From: Opitutaceae bacterium
GTDB taxonomy: Bacteria > Verrucomicrobiota > Verrucomicrobiia > Opitutales > Opitutaceae
NCBI GenBank assembly: GCA_018667915.1
Contig: JABIRI010000334.1
Coordinates: 1-54,790, forward strand
Length of the DNA: 54,790 nt
Direction: 5' to 3'
Each line of letters opens with the position of its first letter. Positions within the stretch are counted from its first letter, which is position 1. The notes beneath the pieces are model-generated. The model was not told the origin of the DNA, searched no databases, and saw nothing but the letters and a program-made list of their open reading frames with translations. The position numbers and the translations under genes are program-made. Shown here in pieces: positions 25,751 through 35,400 of this stretch.

Positions 25751-26179
25751 ATGAAAACATTCCTCGCCAAAAAGGAAACAGTGCAACCCAAGTGGCATAT
25801 TATCGATGCCGAGGGGCAGGTTCTTGGCCGCATGGCGGTGAAGATCGCCAACGTATTGCGCGGTCGCCATAAAACCACCTACACACCACACGTCGACACC
25901 GGCGACTACGTTATTGTAGTTAACGCCGAGAAGTTCGTCGTCACTGGTAAGAAGGACGAGCAGAAGAAGTATATGTTCTTCTCCGGCTATGTAGGTGGCG
26001 AAAGCTACCGCTCCCTCACTGAGCAACGCACACGCAACCCACAATTCATCATTGAGCACGCCGTCAAAGGTATGCTCCCTAAGAACCGTCTCGCCCGTCA
26101 GATGCTCAAAAAGCTCCGCGTTTTCGCTGGCCCAGAGCACACCCACGAGGCGCAAAACCCGACTGAGCTCCCGATTTAA
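25751..26179 (+). CDS. rplM: 50S ribosomal protein L13
   Basis: This 142-residue protein contains WHIIDAEGQVLGRMA and VKGMLPKNRLARQMLKKLRV, both conserved in bacterial L13, plus GRHKTTYTPHVDTGDYV. It is an early-assembling protein of the large ribosomal subunit. It is followed ten bases later by rpsI, the usual bacterial pair. The C-terminal tail (AQNPTELPI) is typical in length. Confidence 0.98.
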   Translation: MKTFLAKKETVQPKWHIIDAEGQVLGRMAVKIANVLRGRHKTTYTPHVDTGDYVIVVNAEKFVVTGKKDEQKKYMFFSGYVGGESYRSLTEQRTRNPQFIIEHAVKGMLPKNRLARQMLKKLRVFAGPEHTHEAQNPTELPI

Positions 26180-26189
26180 CGAGTCACCT

Positions 26190-26591
26190 ATGACTGCTGA
26201 AACCACTACCATTTTCGCCGCCACTGGCCGTCGCAAGACCGCTACTGCTCGCGTGCGCATCACTGCCGGCACCGGCAAATTCACCGCCAACGAGCGTGAG
26301 TTCGAAGATTACTTCGCTCACGAAAACTTCCGCAAGGCGGCCTTTGCTCCTCTCCTCACGGTTGAGATGAAAGACCAGATCGACATCGTTGCCAATGTGC
26401 GCGGTGGCGGAACCGCCGGTCAAGCCGGCGCGGTTGCCCATGGCGTCGCTCGTGCTCTCGAGAAGATGGACGGCGAGCTTCGCGTGACCCTCAAGAAAGC
26501 AGGCCACCTCAAGCGTGACCCTCGCCAGAAGGAACGTAAGAAAGCCGGTCAACCAGGCGCTCGCAAACGCTTCCAGTTCTCCAAGCGCTAA
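26190..26591 (+). CDS. rpsI: 30S ribosomal protein S9
   Basis: The 133-residue protein has ATGRRKTATARVRI near the start, GGGTAGQAGAVAHGVARAL in the middle and the basic tail GARKRFQFSKR that reaches the ribosomal P site. It is cotranscribed with rplM. Upstream in-frame codons to 25995 lie inside rplM and are not part of the gene; the ATG at 26190 matches the family N-terminus. Confidence 0.98.
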   Translation: MTAETTTIFAATGRRKTATARVRITAGTGKFTANEREFEDYFAHENFRKAAFAPLLTVEMKDQIDIVANVRGGGTAGQAGAVAHGVARALEKMDGELRVTLKKAGHLKRDPRQKERKKAGQPGARKRFQFSKR

Positions 26592-26619
26592 TCCGCTCCG
26601 AGTTCACCCAATTTCAAGG

Positions 26620-26646
26620 CCGCTTCTTCATCGAAGCGGTTTTTTT
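26620..26646 (+). terminator. Rho-independent terminator of the rplM-rpsI operon
   Basis: CCGCTTC and GAAGCGG arms around a six-base loop are followed by seven T residues, about 28 bases after the rpsI stop. Confidence 0.9.
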
Positions 26647-26765
26647 GTGTTTGGAGCCTCGCTGAGGCAGATAAGGGCTGCGTTCATCATACCTTCAGAA
26701 TTTGTCATATGCTAAGTGACAATAGACGGTGTGAGATCCAACGGGGTTTGGCAGGGAGGCTGGTT

Positions 26766-28082
26766 TTAGCTGCGATAGTCGGCGTTTTCGGTGACGTATT
26801 CGTGGGTGAGGTCTCCGCCGAGCACCGTCGCCGCAGCGGTTCCGGTTCCGAGCTGAATGTCTATTTCTACACAACGCTCGTGGGCCGGGTAATCGATGGG
26901 GGGGAGAAATACTCCACTCTCGGTAGGCTGACTCTCGTAGAGCTGTGCGGCTTGGAGGTGCGCCTGCAGTGCAACTTCCTTCTGGGGGTCCAATTTAAAA
27001 ACGCCTCCACCAAAAATCTCGATTCCACCGATGGACAAACTCATGGAGCTGACATCGACGAGCTGGGCAGAGTTGCCCACGTAACGTCCGATAGCTTGCA
27101 CCAAGCGCCCCACATTCGGGTCATTACCTGCGATCGCACATTTAAATAGGGGGGCATTAACGACCGCGCGGCCCAACTCGGTTGCAAATCGGATATCAGG
27201 AGCGCCTCGCACCGCGACGCGCATCACGTGGCGCACGCCTTCACCGTTGCGGACAACGTCTTCGGCCAAGTCTTGGCAAACTTGCTCCAGTCCCTGCGTG
27301 AACTCGGAAAGAGCGACATCTTTGACCCTACCACTGGAGACCGCGGCGACTGTGTCCGAGGTGCTGGTGTCGCTATCGATACTGATTCGATTAAAGCTCT
27401 TATTCACCGCTCGGATGAGCTCGGTGCGCAATACCTCCCGTGGCACCTCAATGTCGGTGAGCAGATAGACCAACATGGTGGCGAGGTTCGGTTCGACCAT
27501 ACCGGCTCCTTTGGCGATGCCCACGATGCGTCCTCCGCCAATTGAGACGGATCGCACTTTGGGATAAAGATCGGTGGTCACGATGCCTTCCGCGGCGGGC
27601 AAAATCGACTCCGACTGCAGCGCGGTCCTGGCGGGTGGGAGCGCCGTGATCATCGCGTCGGCCGGGAGGCGCCAACCGATGATGCCGGTCGAACTGGGGA
27701 AGATTTGATTTGATTTAAATCCGAGTAACTCCGCCGTCTCCGCGCAGATTTTTTCCGAAGTCTCGACCCCATCGGGAGCGCAGACGTTGGAAATCTTGTT
27801 GTTGATCACCAGTGCACCTAGGGACGGAGCGGCCAATCTCTCGCGACCGATAATCACCGGCGCGCCGGGAAAGGCATTCTGCGTGAATACCGCTCCGAAA
27901 TCAGCGGTAGGCTCGTCTAACGTGATCAGGGTCAGCGTCATGGTCGCCGACTTCAGGGCCTCTTGCGGGGTGAAGTCGAAGGTGGTCGTGCCGACATTAA
28001 ATCCGAGCGGCAACTTGGATTGATCGCGCAACCACGCCCGGTGTTCGTCGTGGTTTAAGAAGGTTAAATCGGTGCTGGGCAC
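26766..28082 (-). CDS. argJ: Glutamate N-acetyltransferase / N-acetylglutamate synthase (ornithine acetyltransferase)
   Basis: The 438-residue proenzyme carries the self-cleavage site GIAKGAGMVEPNLATMLVYL, with the nucleophilic Thr202 at the ATML motif. FPSSTGIIGWRLP and GIVTTDLYPK are further family blocks. After autocleavage, ArgJ moves acetyl groups from acetylornithine to glutamate, closing the acetyl cycle of arginine synthesis, and may also use acetyl-CoA. It is divergent from argB, about 200 bases apart. argC is not in this window, so it lies elsewhere. Confidence 0.96.
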   Translation of the reverse strand: MPSTDLTFLNHDEHRAWLRDQSKLPLGFNVGTTTFDFTPQEALKSATMTLTLITLDEPTADFGAVFTQNAFPGAPVIIGRERLAAPSLGALVINNKISNVCAPDGVETSEKICAETAELLGFKSNQIFPSSTGIIGWRLPADAMITALPPARTALQSESILPAAEGIVTTDLYPKVRSVSIGGGRIVGIAKGAGMVEPNLATMLVYLLTDIEVPREVLRTELIRAVNKSFNRISIDSDTSTSDTVAAVSSGRVKDVALSEFTQGLEQVCQDLAEDVVRNGEGVRHVMRVAVRGAPDIRFATELGRAVVNAPLFKCAIAGNDPNVGRLVQAIGRYVGNSAQLVDVSSMSLSIGGIEIFGGGVFKLDPQKEVALQAHLQAAQLYESQPTESGVFLPPIDYPAHERCVEIDIQLGTGTAAATVLGGDLTHEYVTENADYRS

Positions 28083-28283
28083 CCGGCACTAATTGCCTGA
28101 GTAGGTGCCTGAGTGAAGCCGATTCTCGTTTAACTGCGCCGGTCTCGACAGATTTGCATGGAAATGACTGCGCCAATACTCTTAACCGCTAGCTTTCTTC
28201 GTCCGTTAAATGACCGACCACAAAATCGATTCCCTCGCGTTTCCACGCTCATCCGTTAACCTCAGCCGGAGTTTTCTGCTGTC
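28083..28283. promoter_or_regulatory. Divergent promoter region between argJ and argB
   Basis: This 201-base spacer must hold the promoters of both arginine transcripts. I see no clear ARG-box palindrome or riboswitch, only AT-rich patches, so regulation by arginine cannot be read from the sequence. Confidence 0.4.
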
Positions 28284-29165
28284 ATGAATATGGATGAAAT
28301 TACCGCCAAGGCGAAGGTGTTGCTCGAAGCCTTGCCGTATATTCAGCAATTCCGCGGTTCCACCTTTGTGGTGAAATACGGGGGTAGTTTCATGGACGAT
28401 CCCGATCCTACGGTGCGCAGTCGGGTGGCTTACGATATCGCGTTTTTTGCCGCCTGTGGGATCAACACGGTGGTGGTCCATGGTGGAGGCAAGGCGATCA
28501 CGCGGGCCATGGCAGAATCGGGTCTCGAGGCGAAGTTCATCAACGGTATGCGCGTGACCGACCAGGAAACGGTCAAAATCGTGCGCTCGACCCTCAACAA
28601 CTCGGTCAACCCCGATGTCTGCACTGCGATCACGGAAGCAAAAGGGAAACCCCACGGTCTTCCAGGCGACGAAGTGTTGTTGTGCCGGAAACTGGATCAC
28701 GATCAGGAAGGAAATGAAATCGATCTCGGTTTTGTCGGAGAGGTGACGGATGTGAAAGTGAAGCTGATCAAGAAGGCGATCGCGGATGGATTGATCCCGG
28801 TTATTTCGCCTGTCGCGATGGATCGCGATGGTCAGCCCTACAACGTAAATGCCGATATGGCGGCAGGTCGGGTCGCTAGTGCCCTGCGGGCTCGTCGGTT
28901 GGTTTACATGAGTGATGTGCCGGGATTACTCCGGGATCCGGACGATTTGGAGTCATTGATCTCCACGTTGAAAATATCCCAAGTCGAAGGACTGAAGGAA
29001 TCGGGCGTGATCAGTAAAGGTATGCTCCCTAAAGTGGGTGGAGGCATGCGGGCCCTGCAGGATGGGGTGCATCGGGTTCACTTTATTGACGGCAGACTTC
29101 CTCATTCCTTACTGCTCGAAATTTTTACGGATCGAGGAATTGGCACCGAAATCGTGCACGGTTGA
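28284..29165 (+). CDS. argB: Acetylglutamate kinase
   Basis: This 293-residue amino acid kinase has [12 protein letters not shown], the phosphate loop [14 protein letters not shown], the substrate region [13 protein letters not shown] and [16 protein letters not shown] near the C-terminus. It phosphorylates N-acetylglutamate, the second step of arginine synthesis. The KYGGSF variant replaces the more usual KYGGNAM, a modest substitution. The start could be Met1 or Met3. argD follows after 75 bases. Confidence 0.96.
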   Translation: MNMDEITAKAKVLLEALPYIQQFRGSTFVVKYGGSFMDDPDPTVRSRVAYDIAFFAACGINTVVVHGGGKAITRAMAESGLEAKFINGMRVTDQETVKIVRSTLNNSVNPDVCTAITEAKGKPHGLPGDEVLLCRKLDHDQEGNEIDLGFVGEVTDVKVKLIKKAIADGLIPVISPVAMDRDGQPYNVNADMAAGRVASALRARRLVYMSDVPGLLRDPDDLESLISTLKISQVEGLKESGVISKGMLPKVGGGMRALQDGVHRVHFIDGRLPHSLLLEIFTDRGIGTEIVHG

Positions 29166-29240
29166 TTCAGCTCGGCGTTCCCCGATCAAAAAATTCGATT
29201 GGACGCGGCGCGCTTCTGGTCCGTTGTCAGGTGATTCATC

Positions 29241-30452
29241 ATGAGTTCTGAAATCACCCGTCTCAACACTGCCGATCTTTACGACGCCCATGTGCTCAAT
29301 AATTACGGACGTGCTCCGTTGACGTTGGTGCGAGGTCAAGGCGCGCGGGTTTGGGACGATGAAGGGAAATCGTTTTTGGATTTTACTTCGGGCATCGCGG
29401 TGAGCGCTTTGGGGCATTGCCACCCGCGTTGGGTCAAAGCGGTGCAACATCAGGCGGGCGAGTTGATCCACGCCAGCAATCTTTTCCGGAATCCGCTGCA
29501 AGGTGAGCTGGCGCGTCGTTTGGTGGAGCGGGCGGGGCCGGGTCGGGTATTCTTTTGTAACAGCGGGGCAGAGGCCAATGAAGGTTTGCTGAAACTCGCG
29601 CGCCTGCACGGTATCCGCAAAGCGGGAGGAGTAGAAGGCAAGTGCTTCAAAGTGATTGGGGCGGAGAACGCGTTTCATGGCCGCACCTTTGGTGGCATGA
29701 GTGCCACGCCTCAGGAAAAGATCCAGAAAGGGTTCCGGCCAATGCTGGAGGGGTTTTCGTTTGGTAAACTCAATGACCTGCAGAGTTTCGCCGATTTGAT
29801 CGACGATGATACAGCGGCGATTTTTGTCGAAACGATCCAAGGGGAGGGCGGAATCAATCCGGCGACGCCGGAATTTTTGCGCGGATTGCGTAAGCTCTGC
29901 TCGGAACACAACCTGTTGTTGATGCTCGACGAGGTGCAGTGTGGGGTGGGGCGCACGGGAGCCTTTTTCGCCTTTGAGCATGCTGATGTGAGACCCGATG
30001 CGATTGGGATGGCCAAAGGGTTGGGTGGAGGATTTCCGATTGGGGCGATTTGGATCGCTGAACCCTCGGCCGAACTTTTTCAGCCGGGTTCGCATGGCAC
30101 CACCTTTGGGGGCACGCCCTTGGCCTGCTCGGCTGCTCTCGCCGTGTTGGATGTTTTGGAAGACGAGGATCTGCTCGCGCGGGTGCAGGAATTGACTCCG
30201 GTTTGGCACCAGAAACTCAATGCATTGGTCACGGAATTTCCCGATAAGGTGATTGGTCTGAAGGGGCTGGGTTACATGGTGGGTCTCGTGATGGCGGAGG
30301 ACGCCATGGGTTGGGTCGCGAAATTGCGCACCGCCGGAATGCTGGCGCCTCCTGCTGGGGGAAATGTTGTGCGCCTGTTGCCGCCGCTCAATGCGACGAT
30401 CGGGGAGTTGGATGAGTCCGTGGAAATTTTCCGCCGCGTTTTACAGGGCTAG
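29241..30452 (+). CDS. argD: Acetylornithine aminotransferase
   Basis: The 403-residue class III PLP aminotransferase has TLVRGQGARVWDDEGKSFLD at the start, FCNSGAEANEGLLKLAR, LMLDEVQCGVGRTGAFFA and GMAKGLGGGFPIGA with the PLP lysine in AKG. It converts N-acetylglutamate semialdehyde to N-acetylornithine. It lies within the argB-argD-argF group on the plus strand. Stop is TAG. Confidence 0.95.
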   Translation: MSSEITRLNTADLYDAHVLNNYGRAPLTLVRGQGARVWDDEGKSFLDFTSGIAVSALGHCHPRWVKAVQHQAGELIHASNLFRNPLQGELARRLVERAGPGRVFFCNSGAEANEGLLKLARLHGIRKAGGVEGKCFKVIGAENAFHGRTFGGMSATPQEKIQKGFRPMLEGFSFGKLNDLQSFADLIDDDTAAIFVETIQGEGGINPATPEFLRGLRKLCSEHNLLLMLDEVQCGVGRTGAFFAFEHADVRPDAIGMAKGLGGGFPIGAIWIAEPSAELFQPGSHGTTFGGTPLACSAALAVLDVLEDEDLLARVQELTPVWHQKLNALVTEFPDKVIGLKGLGYMVGLVMAEDAMGWVAKLRTAGMLAPPAGGNVVRLLPPLNATIGELDESVEIFRRVLQG

Positions 30453-30520
30453 GGAAGTCGTTGCCAGTAGGTGGCGCCGGTGGGATAGTTCGGGTTTGCC
30501 GTTGAACTATTCTGATCATC

Positions 30521-31906
30521 ATGCCCCGCCTAAAACTCGCTCTTTCACTCGTTGTCTTTCTAATTGGACTTCCGCTGCTGGCGGTATCGACTCCGCCCAA
30601 TGTAATTCTCATCGTTGCGGATGATTTGGGTTACGGAGACCTCTCCTGCTACGGCCAAACGAAGCTCTCCACGCCGAACATTGATCGACTCGCGTTGGAG
30701 GGGATGAAGTTCACCGATCATTATTCGGGTAATACGGTGTGTTCGCCCTCCCGGGCAGTTTTGATGACGGGCATGAGTTCGGGCAGGAGCTATATTCGGG
30801 GCAACCGCGCTGGAGAAGTCGGGGCATCGTTGGACCCGGGCAGGGTGGTTCTGCCTGAGTTATTTAAAGCGGCAGGTTATGCTACGGGTGCTTTTGGTAA
30901 ATGGGGACTGGGGCACACCCACACGCCAGGAAATAACAATCCGTTATCTCATGGTTTCGATACCTTTGTGGGCTGGAAAAGCCAGACCATCGCGCACACC
31001 TACTACCCGACCACCTATGTGGAAAATGGCCGTGAGCTACCGAACCCTGACGGAGGCTACGTGCATGATCTGATCATGGACCGAGCCCTGCAATTCGTGC
31101 GGAAACAGGCGGAATCCAACACCCCATTCTTTTGCTACATCCCCACCGCGGTTCCTCACGCTGCCATGCATGCGCCGGCCGCGTTACACGAAAAATGGCG
31201 GAAGGTTTTCCCGCAATTCGATGATGTGATCGGCACCTACCGTGCGGGTGAAGAAGACTGCCCCGATGTGCAAAACCCGATCGCGGGATTTGTCGCCATG
31301 ATGGAGAATCTGGATAATCAAGTGGGCAACATGTTACAGCTCTTGGCTGAGCTAGGGATCGATGAAAATACGATCGTGATGTTTACCAGCGATAACGGCC
31401 CTCATCTCGAAGGAGGGCATGATCCGGACTTCTGGAATTCGTCCGGAGGTTTACGCGGGCACAAACGGGATATGCATGAAGGCGGAATTCGGGCTCCATT
31501 GTTGGCGCGCTGGCCGGGAACCATCGCGGAGGGCACGACCTCCGATCACATCAGTTCCTTTCAGGATTTTGTGCCCACGGTGTCGGAGTTGTTGCAGCAG
31601 CCGGTTCCGCGGGATGTCGATGGCATTTCGATGATTCCCACATTGGAAGGTCGGCAACTCGCCCAAACCAAACACCCTTTCCTGTATTGGGAGTTTCATC
31701 GCGGCTCCACTCCGCGACTATTTTCCCAAGCGGTCCGGGCAGGTGAGTGGAAGGCCTATTTGGAGGAGGATAAGCCACTGGAACTGTTCAATCTTCACGA
31801 AGACCCGTTTGAGCAACATGATCTGGCACTCGAGAAGCCGGAGTTGGTTCGATTGATGCGTGCCCGAATCAAGGTCGGTCGCGGGCCGATGGGGTCTGCT
31901 GAGTAA
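30521..31906 (+). CDS. Secreted sulfatase (formylglycine type)
   Basis: This 461-residue protein has a signal peptide (MPRLKLALSLVVFLIGLPLL), then NVILIVADDLGYGDLSCYG with the metal-binding aspartates. NTVCSPSRAVLMTG is the C-x-P-S-R motif in which Cys is oxidised to formylglycine, so an FGE-type activator is needed from elsewhere. FTSDNGPHLEGG and GIRAPLLARWPG complete the family pattern. It probably removes sulfate from exogenous polysaccharides. Location between argD and argF is odd; its own leader suggests separate regulation, but this is not proved. Confidence 0.92.
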   Translation: MPRLKLALSLVVFLIGLPLLAVSTPPNVILIVADDLGYGDLSCYGQTKLSTPNIDRLALEGMKFTDHYSGNTVCSPSRAVLMTGMSSGRSYIRGNRAGEVGASLDPGRVVLPELFKAAGYATGAFGKWGLGHTHTPGNNNPLSHGFDTFVGWKSQTIAHTYYPTTYVENGRELPNPDGGYVHDLIMDRALQFVRKQAESNTPFFCYIPTAVPHAAMHAPAALHEKWRKVFPQFDDVIGTYRAGEEDCPDVQNPIAGFVAMMENLDNQVGNMLQLLAELGIDENTIVMFTSDNGPHLEGGHDPDFWNSSGGLRGHKRDMHEGGIRAPLLARWPGTIAEGTTSDHISSFQDFVPTVSELLQQPVPRDVDGISMIPTLEGRQLAQTKHPFLYWEFHRGSTPRLFSQAVRAGEWKAYLEEDKPLELFNLHEDPFEQHDLALEKPELVRLMRARIKVGRGPMGSAE

Positions 31907-31977
31907 CGATTTTGTAGCGCCCCCTTTTTATCTGGCGACCTGGGGTCGTTATTTTCTAATTTGATCCCCTTTTCCCG

Positions 31978-32925
31978 ATGAAACACTTCCTCAAAGAGAC
32001 CGATCTGCAGTCCCATGAAGTGGCGGAGGTATTCGCCCTCGCTCGCGAACTGAAGGCTAAACGGGGACGTCACACGCCTCCCGTCTTAGCAAATCAGACC
32101 TGGGCCATGATTTTTTCGAAATCCAGCACGCGCACCCGAGTTTCATTCGAGGTCGGCATTCATGAGCTGGGAGGCAATCCCCTCTTCCTCAACCGCAACG
32201 ACATCCAGCTTGGTCGGGGAGAGTCGATCGAGGATACGGCCAAAGTTCTTTCGCGATTCGTGCACGGTTTGATCGTGCGCACGCATGATCACAGTGACGT
32301 CGAGCGCCTGGCCGCAATGGGCACGGTGCCGGTGATCAACGCGCTGACCGATTTCCTGCATCCCTGTCAGATATACACCGATGCCTTCACGATGGCGGAA
32401 CGTTGGGTGGGGGCAGGCGGTGATCTGCTCGGTTCGCTCAAAGGGCGCAAAGTGGCCTTTCTCGGTGATACCGCCTGCAACATGGCCAATTCATGGGTAT
32501 TGGGTGCTGGGTTGTTTGGCATGAAGGTGGCGTTGGCCGGTCCGGCAGAGTTCGAGCCGACCCCTGAATTTAAAGCAGTCGCTGAGGCCGAAGGTTTTGG
32601 TGATGCTTACGAATTCACTACGGATCCCACTGAAGCCGTGCGCGATGCTGATGTGGTTTACACGGATGTATGGGTGAGCATGGGCAAGGAAGAGGAGTCC
32701 AAGGCACGGATCGCCCAGATGGCTCCGTATCAAGTTACGGCAGACCTGTTTGCTGCGGCTAAACCGGATGCTCTTTTCATGCACTGTTTGCCGGCTCATC
32801 CGGGCGAAGAGGTAACTCAAGAGGTGCTCGATCATGAGCGCTGCATTATCTTCGACCAAGCTGAGAACCGGCTGCACACCCAAAAGGCGATTATGGCCGT
32901 TCTGGCGCAGCAGGCGCGGGCCTGA
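31978..32925 (+). CDS. argF: Ornithine carbamoyltransferase
   Basis: This 315-residue enzyme has FSKSSTRTRVSFEVG (carbamoyl phosphate loop STRTR at 50-54), NALTDFLHPCQI, and HCLPAHPGEEVTQEVL with the catalytic cysteine. It condenses ornithine and carbamoyl phosphate to citrulline. Proline follows AH where many family members have arginine; I cannot say whether this affects activity. carB in the same window supplies its substrate. Confidence 0.95.
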   Translation: MKHFLKETDLQSHEVAEVFALARELKAKRGRHTPPVLANQTWAMIFSKSSTRTRVSFEVGIHELGGNPLFLNRNDIQLGRGESIEDTAKVLSRFVHGLIVRTHDHSDVERLAAMGTVPVINALTDFLHPCQIYTDAFTMAERWVGAGGDLLGSLKGRKVAFLGDTACNMANSWVLGAGLFGMKVALAGPAEFEPTPEFKAVAEAEGFGDAYEFTTDPTEAVRDADVVYTDVWVSMGKEEESKARIAQMAPYQVTADLFAAAKPDALFMHCLPAHPGEEVTQEVLDHERCIIFDQAENRLHTQKAIMAVLAQQARA

Positions 32926-32931
32926 TCGACG

Positions 32932-33414
32932 TCAGTTTTCGAGCACCAAAATATAGCCACCACTCCGCGAGCGAAAGTCTCCCGTGGTGAGGTCTCCATC
33001 GTCGATCGAGGCATCCACGAGGGTCATGGTCGTGGAGTTGGCTGTCGGACTCAGGACCGAGAGGCCTGCGGTGACGCCAAACTGTCCAAAGTCCCAGTCC
33101 CATTGCCCTCCCAAGGGAGTGGATTCACTGAATTTCGAGAGACTCAAATACCCATCCATCGTGTTGGGAATAGCCGAACTCCCGTCCGACGGCCATGTGC
33201 CGTTTTCCATCGCGAATGTTTCAAAGGCCTGGCTGGCGATTCTGAGGTCGTTGGTGAACGAACTGACCTGCGAACGCGTCCTGACCCGTTGAAATGCGGG
33301 AATCGCGATTGCGGCCAAAAGTCCGATTATCACCACCACGACCATGATTTCCACTAACGTGAAGCCTTGGGATGATCGGTGAGAGGCGTCGGGTTTCTGG
33401 CGGTCGTGTTTCAT
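32932..33414 (-). CDS. Type IV pilin-like / pseudopilin protein
   Basis: The 160-residue product has a leader ending at Gly17 and the prepilin peptidase site G|FTLVEIMVVVVIIGLLAAIAIP, with the conserved Glu at mature position 5. The remaining ectodomain has no cysteines visible and contains a Trp-rich segment GGQWDWDFGQFG, similar in size to verrucomicrobial pseudopilins. It probably assembles into a type II secretion pseudopilus or pilus. It is encoded opposite to its neighbours argF and argG, seven bases past the argF stop. Confidence 0.88.
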   Translation of the reverse strand: MKHDRQKPDASHRSSQGFTLVEIMVVVVIIGLLAAIAIPAFQRVRTRSQVSSFTNDLRIASQAFETFAMENGTWPSDGSSAIPNTMDGYLSLSKFSESTPLGGQWDWDFGQFGVTAGLSVLSPTANSTTMTLVDASIDDGDLTTGDFRSRSGGYILVLEN

Positions 33415-33568
33415 GACGTGAAGCGGTTGAGAACTCCGAGATGAGCCGGATGTCGTGGTTACCCAAGATTCGAATGCCTTCAGGGGTGATCTTTACCTCG
33501 TTTTAGCGGAATAGGGTTTTACTTTGCTCCCGACGGTCGAAGATCCGTAAAACAGTAATCTTATACGC

Positions 33569-34795
33569 ATGAAAATTGTCCTCGCATACTCAGGTGGTCT
33601 AGACACCTCCGTCGTCGTCAAATGGCTCAAGGAAACTTATGGAGCCGAAATTATTACCTATGCTGCCGATGTGGGGCAGGAGGAAGAGCTCAAGGGGCTA
33701 AGTGCCAAGGCGCGCAAAACGGGCGCTTCGAAGCATTACACGCTCAACTTGGTGGAGGAGTTCGCCCGCGACTACATCTACCCGATGATCCGGGCCAACG
33801 CGATCTACGAAGGCCAATACTATTTGGGCACATCGATTGCCCGTCCCCTGATCGCCAAGGCTCACGTCGATATCGCTCGTAAGGAAAACGCTGATACGGT
33901 GGCGCATGGCGCGACTGGTAAGGGTAACGACCAATGCCGGTTTGAGTTGTCTTACATGGCTCTGGCCCCGGATCTCACGATCATGGCGCCCTGGAAGATG
34001 GATAATTTCCGGGCAGAGTTTCCTGGCCGGGCGGAATTAATCGCCTATTGTAAGAAGCATAAAATCCCGGTCGAAGCCTCGACTAAGAAGCCATATTCCA
34101 TGGACCGGAACCTTCTGCATATTTCTTACGAAGCGGGAATCTTGGAAGATCCCTGGTTCGATCCGACGACCAAGAAGAACAAGGGCATGTTCAAACTTTC
34201 GGTCGATCCGGAGGACGCGCCGAACAAGCCGGAATATATCGAACTCGATTTCGAAAAGGGCGATTGCGTCCGAGTGAATGGCAAAAAAATGACTCCGGGC
34301 AAGGTGCTCAAGACCCTCAACGCACTTGGTGGCAAGCATGGCATCGGTCGGGTTGATATTGTCGAGAACCGATTCGTCGGTATGAAGTCCCGGGGTGTTT
34401 ATGAAACCCCCGGAGGAACCATTCTCATGCAAGGTCATCGCCAGGTTGAAGCGCTCACGATGGATCGCGATTTGATGCACTTGCGCGATGAATTGATGCC
34501 GAAGTATGCGAAGTTGATTTACAATGGCTTCTGGTTCGCGCCTGAGCGTGAGGCCCTGCAGGCGTTGATCGACCAAAGCCAAGAATTTGTGACCGGAAAA
34601 GTCCGGCTCAAACTCTACAAGGGCAACATCACTACCTGCGGCACGAAGTCCCAATATTCCCTTTACGACGAGGACATCGCATCGATGGAAGGCGTGGAAA
34701 GTTGGTATGACCAGAACGATGCTACCGGATTTATCCGTCTGAACGGCCTGCGTCTGCGGGCTCGCGCGATTTCCCAAGGTGGTCCGAGGGTCTGA
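33569..34795 (+). CDS. argG: Argininosuccinate synthase
   Basis: The 408-residue enzyme opens with [18 protein letters not shown], the ATP pyrophosphatase loop, and has [20 protein letters not shown] and [11 protein letters not shown], all diagnostic. It condenses citrulline and aspartate using ATP to form argininosuccinate. It is separated from argF by the oppositely oriented pilin gene, so it has its own promoter in the 150 bases upstream. Confidence 0.97.
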   Translation: MKIVLAYSGGLDTSVVVKWLKETYGAEIITYAADVGQEEELKGLSAKARKTGASKHYTLNLVEEFARDYIYPMIRANAIYEGQYYLGTSIARPLIAKAHVDIARKENADTVAHGATGKGNDQCRFELSYMALAPDLTIMAPWKMDNFRAEFPGRAELIAYCKKHKIPVEASTKKPYSMDRNLLHISYEAGILEDPWFDPTTKKNKGMFKLSVDPEDAPNKPEYIELDFEKGDCVRVNGKKMTPGKVLKTLNALGGKHGIGRVDIVENRFVGMKSRGVYETPGGTILMQGHRQVEALTMDRDLMHLRDELMPKYAKLIYNGFWFAPEREALQALIDQSQEFVTGKVRLKLYKGNITTCGTKSQYSLYDEDIASMEGVESWYDQNDATGFIRLNGLRLRARAISQGGPRV

Positions 34796-34824
34796 TAACT
34801 GGCTCGTAAATTTCCGACTTTTCT

Positions 34825-34855
34825 GAAGGGTAGGGGCATGATGCGCCTACCCTTC
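34825..34855 (+). promoter_or_regulatory. Hairpin enclosing the start codon of the downstream gene
   Basis: GAAGGGTAGG and CCTACCCTTC form a perfect 10-bp stem around an 11-base loop that holds both candidate ATGs (34838 and 34841). The purine-rich ribosome binding region lies in the 5' arm. No T-tract follows, so a simple terminator is less likely than translational control, though partial termination of argG transcripts is possible. Confidence 0.5.
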
Positions 34856-35356
34856 ATTATTTGCCTGAGCGTGTTGGCCTCCCTGAGTTCCGCACAAGAA
34901 CTCCCCCCGCTTCCGGACGAGGCGAAGCAGTTCGATTTTTGGGTAGGCAATTGGAAAGTCACGACGCCGGACGGGACCGTCGCGGGTCATAATAACATCA
35001 AGTCGATTCTCGGCGGGCGGGTGGTGCAGGAAAATTACACCACGCCGGGTTTGTATTCGGGCCACAGTTACAACAGCTACAATGAGGGTAAGACGCGTTG
35101 GGAGCAGTTCTGGGTCGATAATACGGGCACGGTGCTTCACCTCACCGGAGGTTTGAATGATGGTGGCCAAATGGTCCTTTCCGGCGAGCGGGTAAACCCT
35201 CAAGGGCAAACAGTGATGGACCGAATTACTTGGACTCCCAACGAAGACGGGACCGTTCGACAGCAGTGGGAAGTCTGTGCTGTCGGGGAAGAAACCTGGA
35301 GCACGCTTTTCGACGGCACCTATACGCGTATCGAAGACGCGACCGACTCTTCCTGA
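34838..35356 (+). CDS. Secreted DUF1579-like / lipocalin-like hypothetical protein
   Basis: This 172-residue protein has a signal peptide (MMRLPFIICLSVLASLSSAQ). The mature part starts FDFWVGNWKVTTPDG and continues with ILGGRVVQENY and WEQFWVDNTG, a pattern of antiparallel strands like DUF1579 and related lipocalin-like proteins. A single cysteine (VCAVGEE) is present. Predicted periplasmic; ligand unknown. Translation may be controlled by the hairpin around its start. Confidence 0.75.
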   Translation: MMRLPFIICLSVLASLSSAQELPPLPDEAKQFDFWVGNWKVTTPDGTVAGHNNIKSILGGRVVQENYTTPGLYSGHSYNSYNEGKTRWEQFWVDNTGTVLHLTGGLNDGGQMVLSGERVNPQGQTVMDRITWTPNEDGTVRQQWEVCAVGEETWSTLFDGTYTRIEDATDSS

Positions 35357-35400
35357 AAAATCTCCGCGACATCCTTCCCGGATCCTGCCAAGGTTTTACT

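Noticed and set aside
34037-34777. Antisense open frame across argG
   Set aside because: Shadow of argG, with no recognisable domain.
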